In this document: positions 16,314-25,264 of the stretch, piece after piece
Layout of the letters: each line of letters starts with the position of its first letter
How positions within the stretch are numbered: position 1 is the stretch's first letter
Source: VRUE01 sp963774555
GTDB taxonomy: Bacteria; Actinomycetota; Thermoleophilia; Solirubrobacterales; 70-9
Assembly: GCA_963774555.1 (NCBI GenBank)
Contig: CAVZFL010000001.1
Coordinates: forward strand, 868,001-932,000
Direction: 5' to 3'
DNA: 64,000 bases
Made by a program: the position numbers and the translations under genes
Notes under the pieces: generated by a model
The model's input: only the letters and a program-made list of their open reading frames with translations
Told to the model about the DNA's origin: nothing
Databases searched by the model: none

Positions 16314-16832
16314 ATGGAGTCGGCATACGATCCACTGGTGAACGTTCGGCGCATGCGTCCCGATGAGCTTGAGTCAGCGGTCAGCGTGTGGCGCGAAGCG
16401 AACATCGCCCGCGGTGCCGCGCACGGACCGGAGCGCACGGCTCGCATCCGCGAGAAACTCTCGGCGTCAGATGCCCTGCCCTTCGTAGGACTGCGACCAG
16501 GCATCGTGGGCATGGCGTTGGCCGAGCCCGGACGGTTCGACGACGGCGCAGGAGAACCCGATCCATCGCTCCTGCATATCTCGATGGTATTCGTGCGTCC
16601 CACCGCGCAACGCACAGGAGTCGGGCTCCCCTTGGTCCTTCACATCCTCGGCGTTGCGCACTCGATGGGCTACCAGCGTGTCGGAGTCTGGACGGCCCGG
16701 GAGAACAGTCCCGCTCGCAGGCTCTACGAGCGAGCCGGGATGACCCTCACCGGGAAGAGCGCTCCCCTTCAGTCGAGCCTGGTCCTCCAGTACGAAAGCT
16801 TCCTCAACGACGGGGAAGCGTCGCGGGCCTAA
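16314..16832 (+). CDS. GNAT-family N-acetyltransferase
   Basis: 172 residues. The acetyl-CoA-binding motif A is at LHISMVFVRPTAQRTGVGLPL (V-x-P-x-x-x-R-x-G-V-G), and motif B is near YQRVGVWTARENSPARRLYERAG. The N-terminus VRRMRPDELESAVSVWREAN is typical. It transfers an acetyl group to an unknown amine. ATG 16314; it sits alone between the SnoaL-like gene and the TOPRIM gene. Confidence 0.82.
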   Translation: MESAYDPLVNVRRMRPDELESAVSVWREANIARGAAHGPERTARIREKLSASDALPFVGLRPGIVGMALAEPGRFDDGAGEPDPSLLHISMVFVRPTAQRTGVGLPLVLHILGVAHSMGYQRVGVWTARENSPARRLYERAGMTLTGKSAPLQSSLVLQYESFLNDGEASRA

Positions 16833-16882
16833 AAGTGGCGGCACTGGCGCGCGCCTCCGATCCTCCGCGAACATGATGCGCT

Positions 16883-18604
16883 ATGCGCTCGGTCATTGAC
16901 CTCCTCGACCTCCCCTACACCTACTGGCAGCTTCCTCTCCTCACCGAAGACCAATTTCGCCGGGAGGCAAAAGCGCGGGGCGTTCATTTCTTCGATCGTC
17001 AGCTAGAGGGTTTCCACCGACTGCGGGTGCTGACGCCGTTCCTGCGGGTGCGCCGCGATGGGCGCCGAATCGCCGCAGCAGCGAGACAGGGTGATCCTTA
17101 CGTCTGGGAGGCCGCCCATTGGGAGCCGACCAATCGCCGCGATCTGCTCGACGCTCGCACCGTCGGCCGACTTCACGATCCAAGCACCGAGCACTTCATC
17201 GCTCGCCGGCGTCTGCGGCGCGAGATCGGCGAGCTCAGCTACCGGTCGAGTGAGTACCTGTACTCGCATCATCAACTGCTCACGATCCCGACTCTCCGGC
17301 TCGCCCAGCCTCACCTGCGCTATTCGCCCGGCGGCAACGAGGTTGTTGGGTTCGACGGTGTGTATCCCCCCATTTCAGGTCATTGGCGCACCCATGCCAA
17401 ATGGCTTCATCCGCGACTGATTGCGATCAGCGCCCTTGAGCCCATCTACTACCCGGAGATCGTTCGCCGCATCCGCTACAACGCCGACGAGCTAACGGAA
17501 TACGACGCCTGGCGCCAGGACCTCAAACCGCGGGCGATGCTCGACTGGCTCGGAGTCGACGCCGACTGGATTCGGGAGAGCGCTCGCGCGCTCCTTGCCC
17601 AAGCCGATCAGATCGACCCGCTTGGTCGATGGCTGGATGTCGTCCGAGAGGCCGACCCGCCACGCTGGGAGCTGCTTCAAGGCGAGGCCCGCAGTGCCGT
17701 CGATCTGCGCATCGGCGCGGAGGTCCTTCTGCGTTACTACGACCGGCTCGCGCGGGGCCGGTTGGCACCCAAGATCGAGCCGCCGGAACGCCGGGGCCGG
17801 GACGAGTTCGGGGGTCGCCTTCGGCCAATGGGCGGGCTCGACCGGACTCTGACCGACTTCGGGCTCTCACCTCATCCCAGCGTAATCCTCGTTGTAGAGG
17901 GGGAAACCGAGTTGTTCATCTTTCCTCGCTTGATGGAGATGGCCGGAGTCCGGCAGGATCGCGATTTCATCGCAGTCGAGAGCACGCAGGGCGTCAACAA
18001 GAACATCGCCGCCCTGATCGCTTACGCGGTGGCCCCCCAGACCGAGCGCGACGAGCACGATAGATACCTGCGCCTCAACAAGCCGCTGACCCGCCTCCTG
18101 GCGATCATGGATGCCGAGGGAAAGATGGCGACGGCCAAGGGCCGTAAAAAGCGAAGGGAGGCCTGGATTAAGCGCATCCTCGACACTCTGCCCTCACCGG
18201 ACCGCACCGCGTCCGTCCGGGAGTCGATCGAGCGCCTGGTCGCGGTGGACACCTGGAACCGCAAAGGGGAGAGCTTCGAGTTCGCCCACTTCACCGATCG
18301 GGAGTTGGCAATGGCGATCGATCAGGTCGACCGGCGGCAGAATGCGCCTCTGCTCGGAGAGCGAATCAAGATCGTGGGCCGCATCCGCGCCTCGCGCGGA
18401 AATCTCGATTCAGCGCTCGGCGGCCGGTCCAAGATCGCGCTTGCTGAAACCCTCTGGCCGGTCCTGAAACGCAAGATCGAACGTGCCGAAACGAGAGGAA
18501 CGGAGCAAAACATCCCGATCGTGAGCGTGCTGGATCAAGCAACCGATATGGCCCGTGAGCTTCCGCGACGCAATGTTGTCATTCCCTTGAAAGAGCGAGC
18601 CTGA
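16883..18604 (+). CDS. Large protein with a TOPRIM/OLD-nuclease-like C-terminal domain
   Basis: 573 residues. The first ~300 residues match nothing I recognise. At about 333-345 SVILVVEGETELFIFPRL fits the first TOPRIM strand with its catalytic Glu, and near 406-413 LLAIMDAEG fits the second acidic motif (D-x-E rather than the usual D-x-D). This arrangement resembles the nuclease half of OLD-family proteins, but there is no Walker A or ABC ATPase domain. OLD nucleases act in phage defence and DNA processing, so a defence role is plausible, yet the ATPase partner is absent here. The ATG is at 16883. Confidence 0.6.
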   Translation: MRSVIDLLDLPYTYWQLPLLTEDQFRREAKARGVHFFDRQLEGFHRLRVLTPFLRVRRDGRRIAAAARQGDPYVWEAAHWEPTNRRDLLDARTVGRLHDPSTEHFIARRRLRREIGELSYRSSEYLYSHHQLLTIPTLRLAQPHLRYSPGGNEVVGFDGVYPPISGHWRTHAKWLHPRLIAISALEPIYYPEIVRRIRYNADELTEYDAWRQDLKPRAMLDWLGVDADWIRESARALLAQADQIDPLGRWLDVVREADPPRWELLQGEARSAVDLRIGAEVLLRYYDRLARGRLAPKIEPPERRGRDEFGGRLRPMGGLDRTLTDFGLSPHPSVILVVEGETELFIFPRLMEMAGVRQDRDFIAVESTQGVNKNIAALIAYAVAPQTERDEHDRYLRLNKPLTRLLAIMDAEGKMATAKGRKKRREAWIKRILDTLPSPDRTASVRESIERLVAVDTWNRKGESFEFAHFTDRELAMAIDQVDRRQNAPLLGERIKIVGRIRASRGNLDSALGGRSKIALAETLWPVLKRKIERAETRGTEQNIPIVSVLDQATDMARELPRRNVVIPLKERA

Positions 18605-18721
18605 CTCATGGGATTGAGAACGGATGCGGTCCCACCTGGGATTGCCGTAGTTGCTCTGGTAGCCATTGGCGAATAGCCTGGCCGGCGGAAGTCCCAGCCA
18701 GCCCTTCCAGAAGGAGCGTCC

Positions 18722-19078
18722 ATGTCGCCCCGTACCAGTTCTATCGTCGTCGCAGTGCTCGGCACGGCGCTCGTAGCGCTGGCCATCTTCACGGTGGTTC
18801 AGATGAACAGCCTGGATTCAAAGATCAACGACCTCGAAGACTCGACCGCGAGCCTTGAAAGTTCGACGGCGTCGGGCGGCGAGGACACCGCATCGGAGAT
18901 CAAAGACCTATCGGCTGGATTGAAGAAGCTCCGCGCCTGTCTGCCCGAGGTTCAGAACGAGATCAACGGGCTTTCGGTCGAAATCGAAGGTACCTTCGCC
19001 TACATCGAAAACAACTCGCAGGTCTCCTCCTACTGCCAGCCGGTTGTGTATCCAGAAACCAGGGGGGCCGGCGAGTAG
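18722..19078 (+). CDS. Single-pass membrane protein with extracytoplasmic coiled coil
   Basis: 118 residues. A short basic N-terminus is followed by one transmembrane helix (SIVVAVLGTALVALAIFTVV). A Ser/Asp/Glu-rich coiled-coil stretch (LDSKINDLEDSTASLESS; IKDLSAGLKKLRACL) comes next, then a C-terminal region with a second Cys (SSYCQPVV). The two cysteines could pair outside the membrane. ATG 18722 follows AAGGAGCGTCC. No family recognised. Confidence 0.65.
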   Translation: MSPRTSSIVVAVLGTALVALAIFTVVQMNSLDSKINDLEDSTASLESSTASGGEDTASEIKDLSAGLKKLRACLPEVQNEINGLSVEIEGTFAYIENNSQVSSYCQPVVYPETRGAGE

Positions 19079-19116
19079 CGACGCCGCTCCGGATTGGTTC
19101 CATCTTGCTTCGGTAG

Positions 19117-19629
19117 TTGACGACTCAGAACAACAACTCCAGCAAGGCCGACCGCTCTCTGTTGCGGAGGCGCACCGCCGATCTCTTGAGCGACTGGGCG
19201 GCGATCATGAGCGAGTTGCGTCGCCGGGGAGCGATTCGCTCCGAGAACAACCCAACGGGCGACCTTGCGGAGGCCCTGGTCGCCGGCTTCTATCAGGTAG
19301 AGCCAGCAGCGAATTCCACTGCCGGCTATGACCTCTGCCTATCCGATGGCACCCGAGTTCAGGTCAAGGGCCGCCGACGCACGGCATACTCGAAACCCTC
19401 GCACTACGGCTTGATGCGTAGCCTCGACAAGGATCCCTTCGACGTTCTCGTGGTGGTCAATCTGGATGAGGAGTTCGCGGTCGAATCGGCGTATCGGTTG
19501 CCGATCAGTGTTGTGCGCGAACTGGCTGGATTCAGCTCGCATACCAACGCTTGGCGTCTTCCCGTAATACGGGGGAGTCGCGCTGATCTTCCGGGGGTCG
19601 AACAAATCGAGCTGGAACCCCGTAGTTAG
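19117..19629 (+). CDS. Possible PD-(D/E)XK-type nuclease-fold protein
   Basis: 170 residues. The core resembles a restriction-endonuclease fold: TGDLAEALVAGF helix, then AGYDLCLSDGTRVQVKGRR, giving the D-x(n)-Q-V-K catalytic signature, then a strand FDVLVVVNLD. Similar small proteins are found near restriction and mobility genes. The TTG start at 19117 has no clear ribosome binding site; ATG 19207 would give a shorter protein that keeps the core. Function inferred only from the motif. Confidence 0.5.
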   Translation: MTTQNNNSSKADRSLLRRRTADLLSDWAAIMSELRRRGAIRSENNPTGDLAEALVAGFYQVEPAANSTAGYDLCLSDGTRVQVKGRRRTAYSKPSHYGLMRSLDKDPFDVLVVVNLDEEFAVESAYRLPISVVRELAGFSSHTNAWRLPVIRGSRADLPGVEQIELEPRS

Positions 19630-19741
19630 GCTGACTGGCAGCAACGCATTCATCTCGGGACTCAGCGGGATATCGCCAGCTCGCCCTCCGTGGCCGCCTC
19701 TCGGATGGGGCTACCTACACGCTTCAGGCGAAATCCACGAT

Positions 19742-20347
19742 GTGCAGGGCTCCGGGGTGGAGCTTGAGCTTGAACTCGAGCGGCTTGCAGTGAGGCCAGA
19801 TGGGTTCCTCGCGCATGGTGGCGGCCACCGGGACTTCGTCGACCTGTATCGGGAGGGAGAGGAGAGATTGGTCGCCGGCCTCGGCACCCAGGACCAAGCC
19901 TTCCCGTCGCGGGAGGCGATCATCGCCGTGAGCGCGGTCACGGAGATCCACGAAAACATCGGTTGGGCGCTTGAACGCGCTGGCTTGCCCAGCGATGCAC
20001 TTGGTCCGATTGGCTTGGCGGGGCCCGATCTGCCGGAGGAGCAGGTGAGGGACGTGCTCGATGAACTCCTGCCGCTCGCTCGTGAGTTCATCGCCAAACT
20101 GCCTACCCGGGATGCGGTATTGCGCCTACGGCTGCTGCGCCACCAAAACCCCGCAACGAATTGGGAGCGCAACGACATGATCGACATCGCGTACCTCGCC
20201 TGCGCGGTCGTCCACTGCGACCTTGTCGTCACTGAGAAGCAATGGGTCCATGAGCTCAATCGCTCCGGCCTGCTTGAGGAGCACGACGCTCGGGCGATGC
20301 ACAACGTGGCCGAACTCCCTGAGGTGCTTGTTGATCTCATCGGATGA
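19742..20347 (+). CDS. PIN-like hypothetical protein, start uncertain
   Basis: Up to 201 residues. The C-terminal half (NDMIDIAYLACAVVHCDLVV followed by TEKQW) has the acidic residues and strand order of a PIN-like nuclease tail. GTG 19742 is the first standard start, but the reading frame stays open for at least 120 bp upstream without a start codon. The protein may therefore have lost its original 5' end when joined to this locus. It follows the nuclease-like gene at 19117-19629. Confidence 0.5.
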   Translation: MQGSGVELELELERLAVRPDGFLAHGGGHRDFVDLYREGEERLVAGLGTQDQAFPSREAIIAVSAVTEIHENIGWALERAGLPSDALGPIGLAGPDLPEEQVRDVLDELLPLAREFIAKLPTRDAVLRLRLLRHQNPATNWERNDMIDIAYLACAVVHCDLVVTEKQWVHELNRSGLLEEHDARAMHNVAELPEVLVDLIG

Positions 20348-20401
20348 ATGAGCAATCCGAGACATGTGGGCTCTAGTTCCGGCAGCAGGAGGCCATCTAC
20401 C

Positions 20402-20896
20402 TCAGCGCACCTGGAAGGCGCCTGAGCCGAGGTAAGCGGAGAGCAAATCGAGCGCGTGAGCGGTCGGAGGATGGAGTGGGTCGGGGGTTTCCCCCAGGCT
20501 GACGAACCTGGTCTCAGTCGACTCCTCCCCGTCGGGTACAGGGTCGCCCCTCCAGGCCCTTGCCAAGAACAGCAGGGCAAAGCAATGGGTGACATCGCCG
20601 CTCGGGTAGTGGATCGTGTGCGCCTCGGCCTCTGAGAGACAGCCGAACGGGATCAGGTCGCGCTCGGATACCTCGATCCCGGTCTCCTCGGCCAGCTCGT
20701 CGATCGCCGTGCGGGCAAAGCTCCCGCCGGGCTCCGCGGCCCCAGCGGGCAGGCACCAGGTCCCGTCGTCGGCGCGCTTGGTCAGCAGGACGCGCTGATC
20801 CTCTCGCTGCACGGCGACCATCGCGCCGGGCATCAGGACCAGATCGCTGCCGACCGCCTGCCGCAGCCGCCAAAGGTAGGAGTCCTTGTAGGCCAT
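20402..20896 (-). CDS. NUDIX hydrolase
   Basis: 164 residues. The Nudix box is GAAEPGGSFARTAIDELAEE; relative to the consensus G-x5-E-x7-R-E-U-x-E-E-x-G-U, the Glu at its sixth position and the Arg before E-L vary (Gly and Asp here), while the metal-binding E-x-x-E-E is intact. It hydrolyses a nucleoside diphosphate-linked compound, identity unknown. It is the last of three genes on this strand (GNAT, cupin, NUDIX) with short gaps, so probably one transcript. Confidence 0.82.
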   Translation of the reverse strand: MAYKDSYLWRLRQAVGSDLVLMPGAMVAVQREDQRVLLTKRADDGTWCLPAGAAEPGGSFARTAIDELAEETGIEVSERDLIPFGCLSEAEAHTIHYPSGDVTHCFALLFLARAWRGDPVPDGEESTETRFVSLGETPDPLHPPTAHALDLLSAYLGSGAFQVR

Positions 20897-20913
20897 GAGC
20901 GAGGCCAGGGACG

Positions 20914-21279
20914 CTAGGCGCCAGCTCGGCCGTAGTTGTCAGCGAGGCGGATCACGTCGTCGAGCTCAGGGGTGGAGACCTCGACCACGACTGCATCCTC
21001 AAGCGCCTCGATCGTATGGACCCGACCCGGTTCGTTGCGCCAGGCAGCACCGGCCTCCAGCTCGGTCGTCAGGAGCGAATCGGCGCTCGGCCCCTGGCTC
21101 AGACGCAGGCGCCCGGAGAGAAGATAGGAAGTCTCGTCCTTCTCCTCGTGGTATTGGATCGAGAGACGCTGCCCCGCACGGACGTGAAGCAGCTTGCCGG
21201 CGTAGCGCTCGGTCTGAGCGAACCACAGCTCGTACCCCCAGGGCTTCTCTATGCGACGCGGCAGCTCCCCGTTCTGCAT
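20914..21279 (-). CDS. Cupin-domain protein, mannose-6-phosphate isomerase-like
   Basis: 121 residues. A single cupin barrel: IEKPWGYELWF near the N-terminus (typical of type II phosphomannose isomerases), metal-site motif 1 in LSIQYHEEKDETSYLLSG, and motif 2 around WRNEPGRVHTIEALED. It could isomerise a sugar phosphate or bind a sugar ligand. It starts at ATG 21279, ends 17 bp before the NUDIX gene and follows the GNAT gene by 59 bp. Confidence 0.8.
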   Translation of the reverse strand: MQNGELPRRIEKPWGYELWFAQTERYAGKLLHVRAGQRLSIQYHEEKDETSYLLSGRLRLSQGPSADSLLTTELEAGAAWRNEPGRVHTIEALEDAVVVEVSTPELDDVIRLADNYGRAGA

Positions 21280-21338
21280 TCGCTCGGCAGTCTGTCTGAT
21301 CTGCTTTTGTCGCGCGGCGTCGATCGGGCGACGTGTGG

Positions 21339-21890
21339 CTATTCGAGCTCCAGCAGCCGCTCGACCACCAGCACGTCTCGCCAGGCGCCATCGAGTTGCC
21401 CGTGGCGACGATGCAGGCCGACCGAGTCAAAGCCGCAACGTTCGACCAGGCGAATGCTCGCCACGTTGTCGGTGAAGAGCTTGCCGATCATCTTGTGAAA
21501 GCCGCTGCTCCGCGCTGCGGAGGCGAGGGCTTCGGTCAGCTTCGTCCCGACTCCGCGACCCCGCGCCGAATCATCCACATAGACGCTCGCCTCGCCGATG
21601 CCCGCGTAGCACTGGCGGTCGCTGTAGCGGGCAAGGCCGGCCCAGCCCATTACCTTCCCGCCCTCGGCGCCTACCAGCAGCGGAAACCGAGCATCGCCGA
21701 TTCGCGCATCGAAATCCTTGGCGGTTCGCGGTGTGGTCTCGAACGTGGAGCCTCGTTCGTCCATCGCCGCGTTGTAGATCCTGCATATCGCCTCGGTGTC
21801 CCCGGGGGTGGCACTGCGTATCTCGATTTTCGCGGTAATGGCCGCATTCTCGATGTTTGGTCGGCAAGCTGGCAATGGCCGCGCGGCCAA
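21339..21890 (-). CDS. GNAT acetyltransferase, phosphinothricin-acetyltransferase-like
   Basis: 183 residues. IRSATPGDTEAICRIYNAA is the family's N-terminal strand/helix; acetyl-CoA motif SVYVDDSARGRGVGTKLTEAL and the C-terminal NVASIRLVERCGFDSVG are clear. Relatives acetylate methionine sulfoximine/phosphinothricin-like amines. The first ~20 residues before AKIEIRS are atypical, but ATG 21890 is the only standard start. It is divergent from and overlaps nothing of pdxH (start 22007). Confidence 0.82.
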   Translation of the reverse strand: MAARPLPACRPNIENAAITAKIEIRSATPGDTEAICRIYNAAMDERGSTFETTPRTAKDFDARIGDARFPLLVGAEGGKVMGWAGLARYSDRQCYAGIGEASVYVDDSARGRGVGTKLTEALASAARSSGFHKMIGKLFTDNVASIRLVERCGFDSVGLHRRHGQLDGAWRDVLVVERLLELE

Positions 21891-22006
21891 ACCGCTTTAT
21901 CCAGACTGTGCGAGCCCTCAGCGCTGGCCGTCGAGTCGAGCGCATCGGCCGCTTGTCCCCGGCCACCTCGATCGGATTGAGCAGCGCTGAGAATAGGCTT
22001 CCGCGA

Positions 22007-22639
22007 GTGCGCAAACCGGTCGAAACGCTTTCGGGGGACCCAAGCCTCGAGCTGCCTGAGTTCGACACGCCCCCCGACGAGCCGCTGTCGCTGCTGGAGT
22101 CCTGGCTGAAGGGCGCCGACGCGCGCGGTGTGCGCGAGCCGCGAGCGCTGGCTTTGGCAACCGCGGACGCAGCGGGCAGGCCCTCAAATCGGATCGTCCT
22201 GCTCAAGCAGGCGAGTCCGTCGATCGTCTTCGCCTTCAGCGCCAATAGCCGCAAGGGACGGGACCTTGCGGCCAACCCGCGAGCCGCAGGAACGCTCTAT
22301 TGGCGAGAGACGCTGCAACAGGTCGTCATCGAGGGCTCGGTCGAGCGGATGAGTGCGACCGAGTCCGACCGATTGTTCGCCGAACGTCCGCCCTCGGGAC
22401 AGGCGACCACCGTTGCTTCCGACCAAGGCGAGGAGTTGAACGACCCGGAGCGTCTGCGGCAGGAAGCCGACGCGCTGACACGAGGCGATGAGCCTCTGAG
22501 GCGCCCCGAAGACTGGGGTGGCTACCGGATCGACCCCGACCTGATCGAGTTCTGGCACGGCAGCCCCGACCGTCTCCACCGGCGTCTCCTGTACACGAAG
22601 ACGGACGGCCGTTGGGCGCACCGGCGCCTTCAGCCCTAG
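22007..22639 (+). CDS. pdxH: Pyridoxamine 5'-phosphate oxidase
   Basis: Oxidises pyridoxamine/pyridoxine 5'-phosphate to PLP with FMN. The 210-residue product has the FMN-binding stretch PSNRIVLLKQ and then FAFSANSRKGRDLAANPRA, the dimer motif ALYWRE-like TLYWRETLQQVVIEG, and the C-terminal family signature W-G-G-Y-R-I-D-P-D with ending RLLYTKTDGRWAHRRLQP. I chose GTG 22007 because residues upstream in the open frame are Arg-rich and unlike the family. Low-GC DNA follows. Confidence 0.9.
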   Translation: MRKPVETLSGDPSLELPEFDTPPDEPLSLLESWLKGADARGVREPRALALATADAAGRPSNRIVLLKQASPSIVFAFSANSRKGRDLAANPRAAGTLYWRETLQQVVIEGSVERMSATESDRLFAERPPSGQATTVASDQGEELNDPERLRQEADALTRGDEPLRRPEDWGGYRIDPDLIEFWHGSPDRLHRRLLYTKTDGRWAHRRLQP

Positions 22640-22810
22640 TAGTTGATCCGTTACGCCGACCGAAGTGATGTGAAGTCAAAGGGTGAATTTGGGCTTTAGT
22701 CAGATACGTGAATCTCGACGAATGATCGAGCGAGTCGCCCGAACCAATCGAAAGTCTTCCGTGTTTCTTTCTCTGCATATGGGCTAGTTCCCCACAAATT
22801 TCCTCCCCGG

Positions 22811-22852
22811 GGGGTGGCGCGAGGCGCCGCTCATCCGTGTAGGGGGTGAGGG
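22811..22852 (+). promoter_or_regulatory. Conserved promoter-like element, copy 1
   Basis: A 42-bp block beginning GGGGTGGCGCGAGGCG and containing CTCAT-N-CGTGTA-N-GGGGTGAG is almost identical to 26809-26850. Both lie just upstream of secreted/membrane protein genes flanking an ECF sigma gene (25265-26734), so this may be that sigma factor's promoter, with CGTGTA as the -10. Here it ends about 60 bp before ATG 22915. Confidence 0.55.
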
Positions 22853-22914
22853 GACCCGTTTAGCAGGGGCCCAGAACGCCGGTCCAGAGGGCCGGCAGAA
22901 CAAGGGAGAGAGAA

Positions 22915-25248
22915 ATGTCTTCTCGATTGGGAAGACCGGCCAATCAGCCGGTCGCGATAGCCCTATGCCTGATGTTGGCCTGCGCGGTGGTCGCCGTCGT
23001 GTGCGCGGCGACGGCCCATGCCGGGCAATTCAAGATGGTGATGTGCGCGGCGGACTCCGGCACGCCGGGTTTCTCGACCGAGACAAACACGGTCAACGCC
23101 CAGCACCCCTACGGCATCTTTGACTTCACCAACCACTGCGGTGGGCAGGGAGGCGACCCGCCCGGCGATTCTGCCTTCCTACGCATCGCCGAGCACGAAC
23201 CGAACGGCAACGCTGGAAACGGCTCCTACGCCCGTTTCGTCTTCGCCACGCCTTGGTACGTCCACTTCAAGGCCGCAGGTGGCTACACCCGCCAGCCCAA
23301 CGCCTTCAACGACGGCTGGCGCTCGCGCTTTTGGGGGCTCGACTTCGCGAGTAACGGCACCATCTTCGTCAACCAGGGCGCGGGCCTTTCCAACTCCGGC
23401 ACCGATCGCCCCTCCTCCAACACCTTCGGCCCGCACCTGTGGCCCTTCACCACATTCCTCGACTTCCACCACTTCTACTTCGAGCTGATCTGCGTCCGTC
23501 CCGCCGGCTGTGACCGAGCCAACTTCAACGCCACCGACGCCAATGGCTTCGTCGTCATCCTCAACGACGACGAAAACTCCAAGATCGCCTTCACCTCCTA
23601 CAACCCGCAACTGATTGGAGGCGCCTGGGTTCGCGGAATCCAGGGCATCGTTTGGAACGTCTCCGACAACGGTTCCGGTCTGCGCTTCGAGCGCCTTCGC
23701 GTCGACGGCACCGAGCGCCATGTTCTCGACTACCAGGCGATGGGGCAATGCAACGCCACCTACTCGCAGGCCAACGGCGAGTTCGCCCGCACCTACCAGC
23801 CCTGTCCGACGGGCGGTCCCTGGCCCCACGGCTATGACCTCGACACCGCCTCGCTTCCCGACGGCGCCCACAGCCTCTCCGTCTGCAGTCAGGACTACGG
23901 CCAGTACCGCGGCCTCAACGGCACCGGCTCAGAAACGTGTGACCAGCGCACCATCCACGTCGACAACACCCCACCGGGAGCGCCCATAGGCCTCACGGTC
24001 ACCAGCGCCAACCCCAACCGCTACCTCGATCACATCGGCGCGACCTTCGCGCTGCCGCCGAACTCCGGAAGCCCGATCGCCAAGCTCCACTACAACGTCG
24101 TCGACGCCGCCGGCGAAGTCGTCGTCCCCGAGCACACCGTCTCCGGCCCCAACCCGACCTCGATCCCCACGATCGAAGGCCCGGCCAAGCCAGGCGACTA
24201 CCGCCTGCGCGTCTGGCTCGAAGACTCGGTCGGCCTCACCGGCCCGGCCGCGACCGTGCCGGTCCCCCGCGACACCACGCCTCCAGCCGCGCCGCAGGGC
24301 CTGCAGGTGAGCGCGCCGGAAACGTCGCGCTCGGCCGAGGGCTTTGACCTGCGCTGGCAGAACATCGCCGACGCGGGCTCGCCGATCGACGCCGCCCACT
24401 ACCAGGTGCTGGACGGCGCGGGCAGGGTCGTGGTCCCGACCCAGGCCGCCAAGGGAGATGGCGTCGCGGCGATCGAAGACCTCGACACCCCCGACCAGCC
24501 CGGCTCCTACACCCTGCGCCTGTGGCTCGAAGACGAAGAGGGCAATGTGGGCGCTCCGGCCACGGCGCCGCTCTCCTATCGGTGCGTTCGCTCCGACGCC
24601 GGCGGGGCCACCTCGCTGAGCGCCGGGGTGGGGACCGACCAGGGCTCCGAAGCTGTCCTCAGCCAGGGCGAAGGGTCGATCCTCACCGGCCGCGTCGCCA
24701 ACTCCGGCGACGGCATCGCGGGCGCTCCGGTCTGCGTCTTTGCCCGTGTCCTCACCGAAGGCCGGCGCGAGTTCCTCGGCATCGCGATGAGCCGCCCGAT
24801 GGGCGGCTACAGCTTCGCGATCCCGCCAGGGCCCTCGCGCGAAGTGAGCACCCTCTACCGCGCTGGGCACCGCGAACTGGGTGCCCAGGCGCTGTTGCAG
24901 ACGGTCGTCCACCCGGACTTCAAGGTGCGGCGAAAGGTCGTGCGCAACCGGGGCTTCGCCCGCTTCGTCGGCCACATCCCCGGCCCCGACAACGACAACG
25001 TCGTGGTCGTCTTGCAGGTCAGGCGAGGCAAGGGCTGGCTCGCCTTCCGCCGCTACCGCACGCGCGCCGGCGGCAAGGTCACGGTCGGCTACCGCTTCAC
25101 CCGCACCAGCCACCCGACCCGCTACGTGATGCGCGCCCAGGTCCGCTCGCAGGCCGGCTACCCCTACCTGCAGGGCAACTCAGACCCGCTGACGCTGGTC
25201 GTGCGTCCGGGGGGCCACCCGACTGACGGCAGCCACCGGCGGCGTTAG
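22915..25248 (+). CDS. Secreted surface protein with Ig/FN3-like repeats
   Basis: 777 residues with a signal peptide (CLMLACAVVAVVCAATAHA, cleavage near 36). Residues ~40-340 form a Cys-containing domain with aromatic patches (WYVHFKAAGGY, FWGLDFASN). From about 345 two repeats of ~100 residues each have the DNTPPGAPIGL / DTTPPAAPQGL edge and RLWLEDSVG / RLWLEDEEG strand typical of bacterial Ig-like or fibronectin-like modules. A carboxypeptidase-regulatory-like segment (GAPVCVFARVL) and a basic C-terminus follow. Probably cell-surface; related proteins are common in Solirubrobacterales. It is preceded by a good ribosome site (GGGAGAGAG) and the conserved promoter-like element. Confidence 0.75.
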   Translation: MSSRLGRPANQPVAIALCLMLACAVVAVVCAATAHAGQFKMVMCAADSGTPGFSTETNTVNAQHPYGIFDFTNHCGGQGGDPPGDSAFLRIAEHEPNGNAGNGSYARFVFATPWYVHFKAAGGYTRQPNAFNDGWRSRFWGLDFASNGTIFVNQGAGLSNSGTDRPSSNTFGPHLWPFTTFLDFHHFYFELICVRPAGCDRANFNATDANGFVVILNDDENSKIAFTSYNPQLIGGAWVRGIQGIVWNVSDNGSGLRFERLRVDGTERHVLDYQAMGQCNATYSQANGEFARTYQPCPTGGPWPHGYDLDTASLPDGAHSLSVCSQDYGQYRGLNGTGSETCDQRTIHVDNTPPGAPIGLTVTSANPNRYLDHIGATFALPPNSGSPIAKLHYNVVDAAGEVVVPEHTVSGPNPTSIPTIEGPAKPGDYRLRVWLEDSVGLTGPAATVPVPRDTTPPAAPQGLQVSAPETSRSAEGFDLRWQNIADAGSPIDAAHYQVLDGAGRVVVPTQAAKGDGVAAIEDLDTPDQPGSYTLRLWLEDEEGNVGAPATAPLSYRCVRSDAGGATSLSAGVGTDQGSEAVLSQGEGSILTGRVANSGDGIAGAPVCVFARVLTEGRREFLGIAMSRPMGGYSFAIPPGPSREVSTLYRAGHRELGAQALLQTVVHPDFKVRRKVVRNRGFARFVGHIPGPDNDNVVVVLQVRRGKGWLAFRRYRTRAGGKVTVGYRFTRTSHPTRYVMRAQVRSQAGYPYLQGNSDPLTLVVRPGGHPTDGSHRRR

Positions 25249-25264
25249 GCGACGATAGGCGGCG

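Noticed and set aside
23929..25113. 394-codon open frame opposite the secreted protein gene
   Set aside because: It is a high-GC shadow frame: Arg/Gly/Asp/Val-rich, no motif, no ribosome site, and the opposite strand has a clear signal peptide and Ig-like modules.
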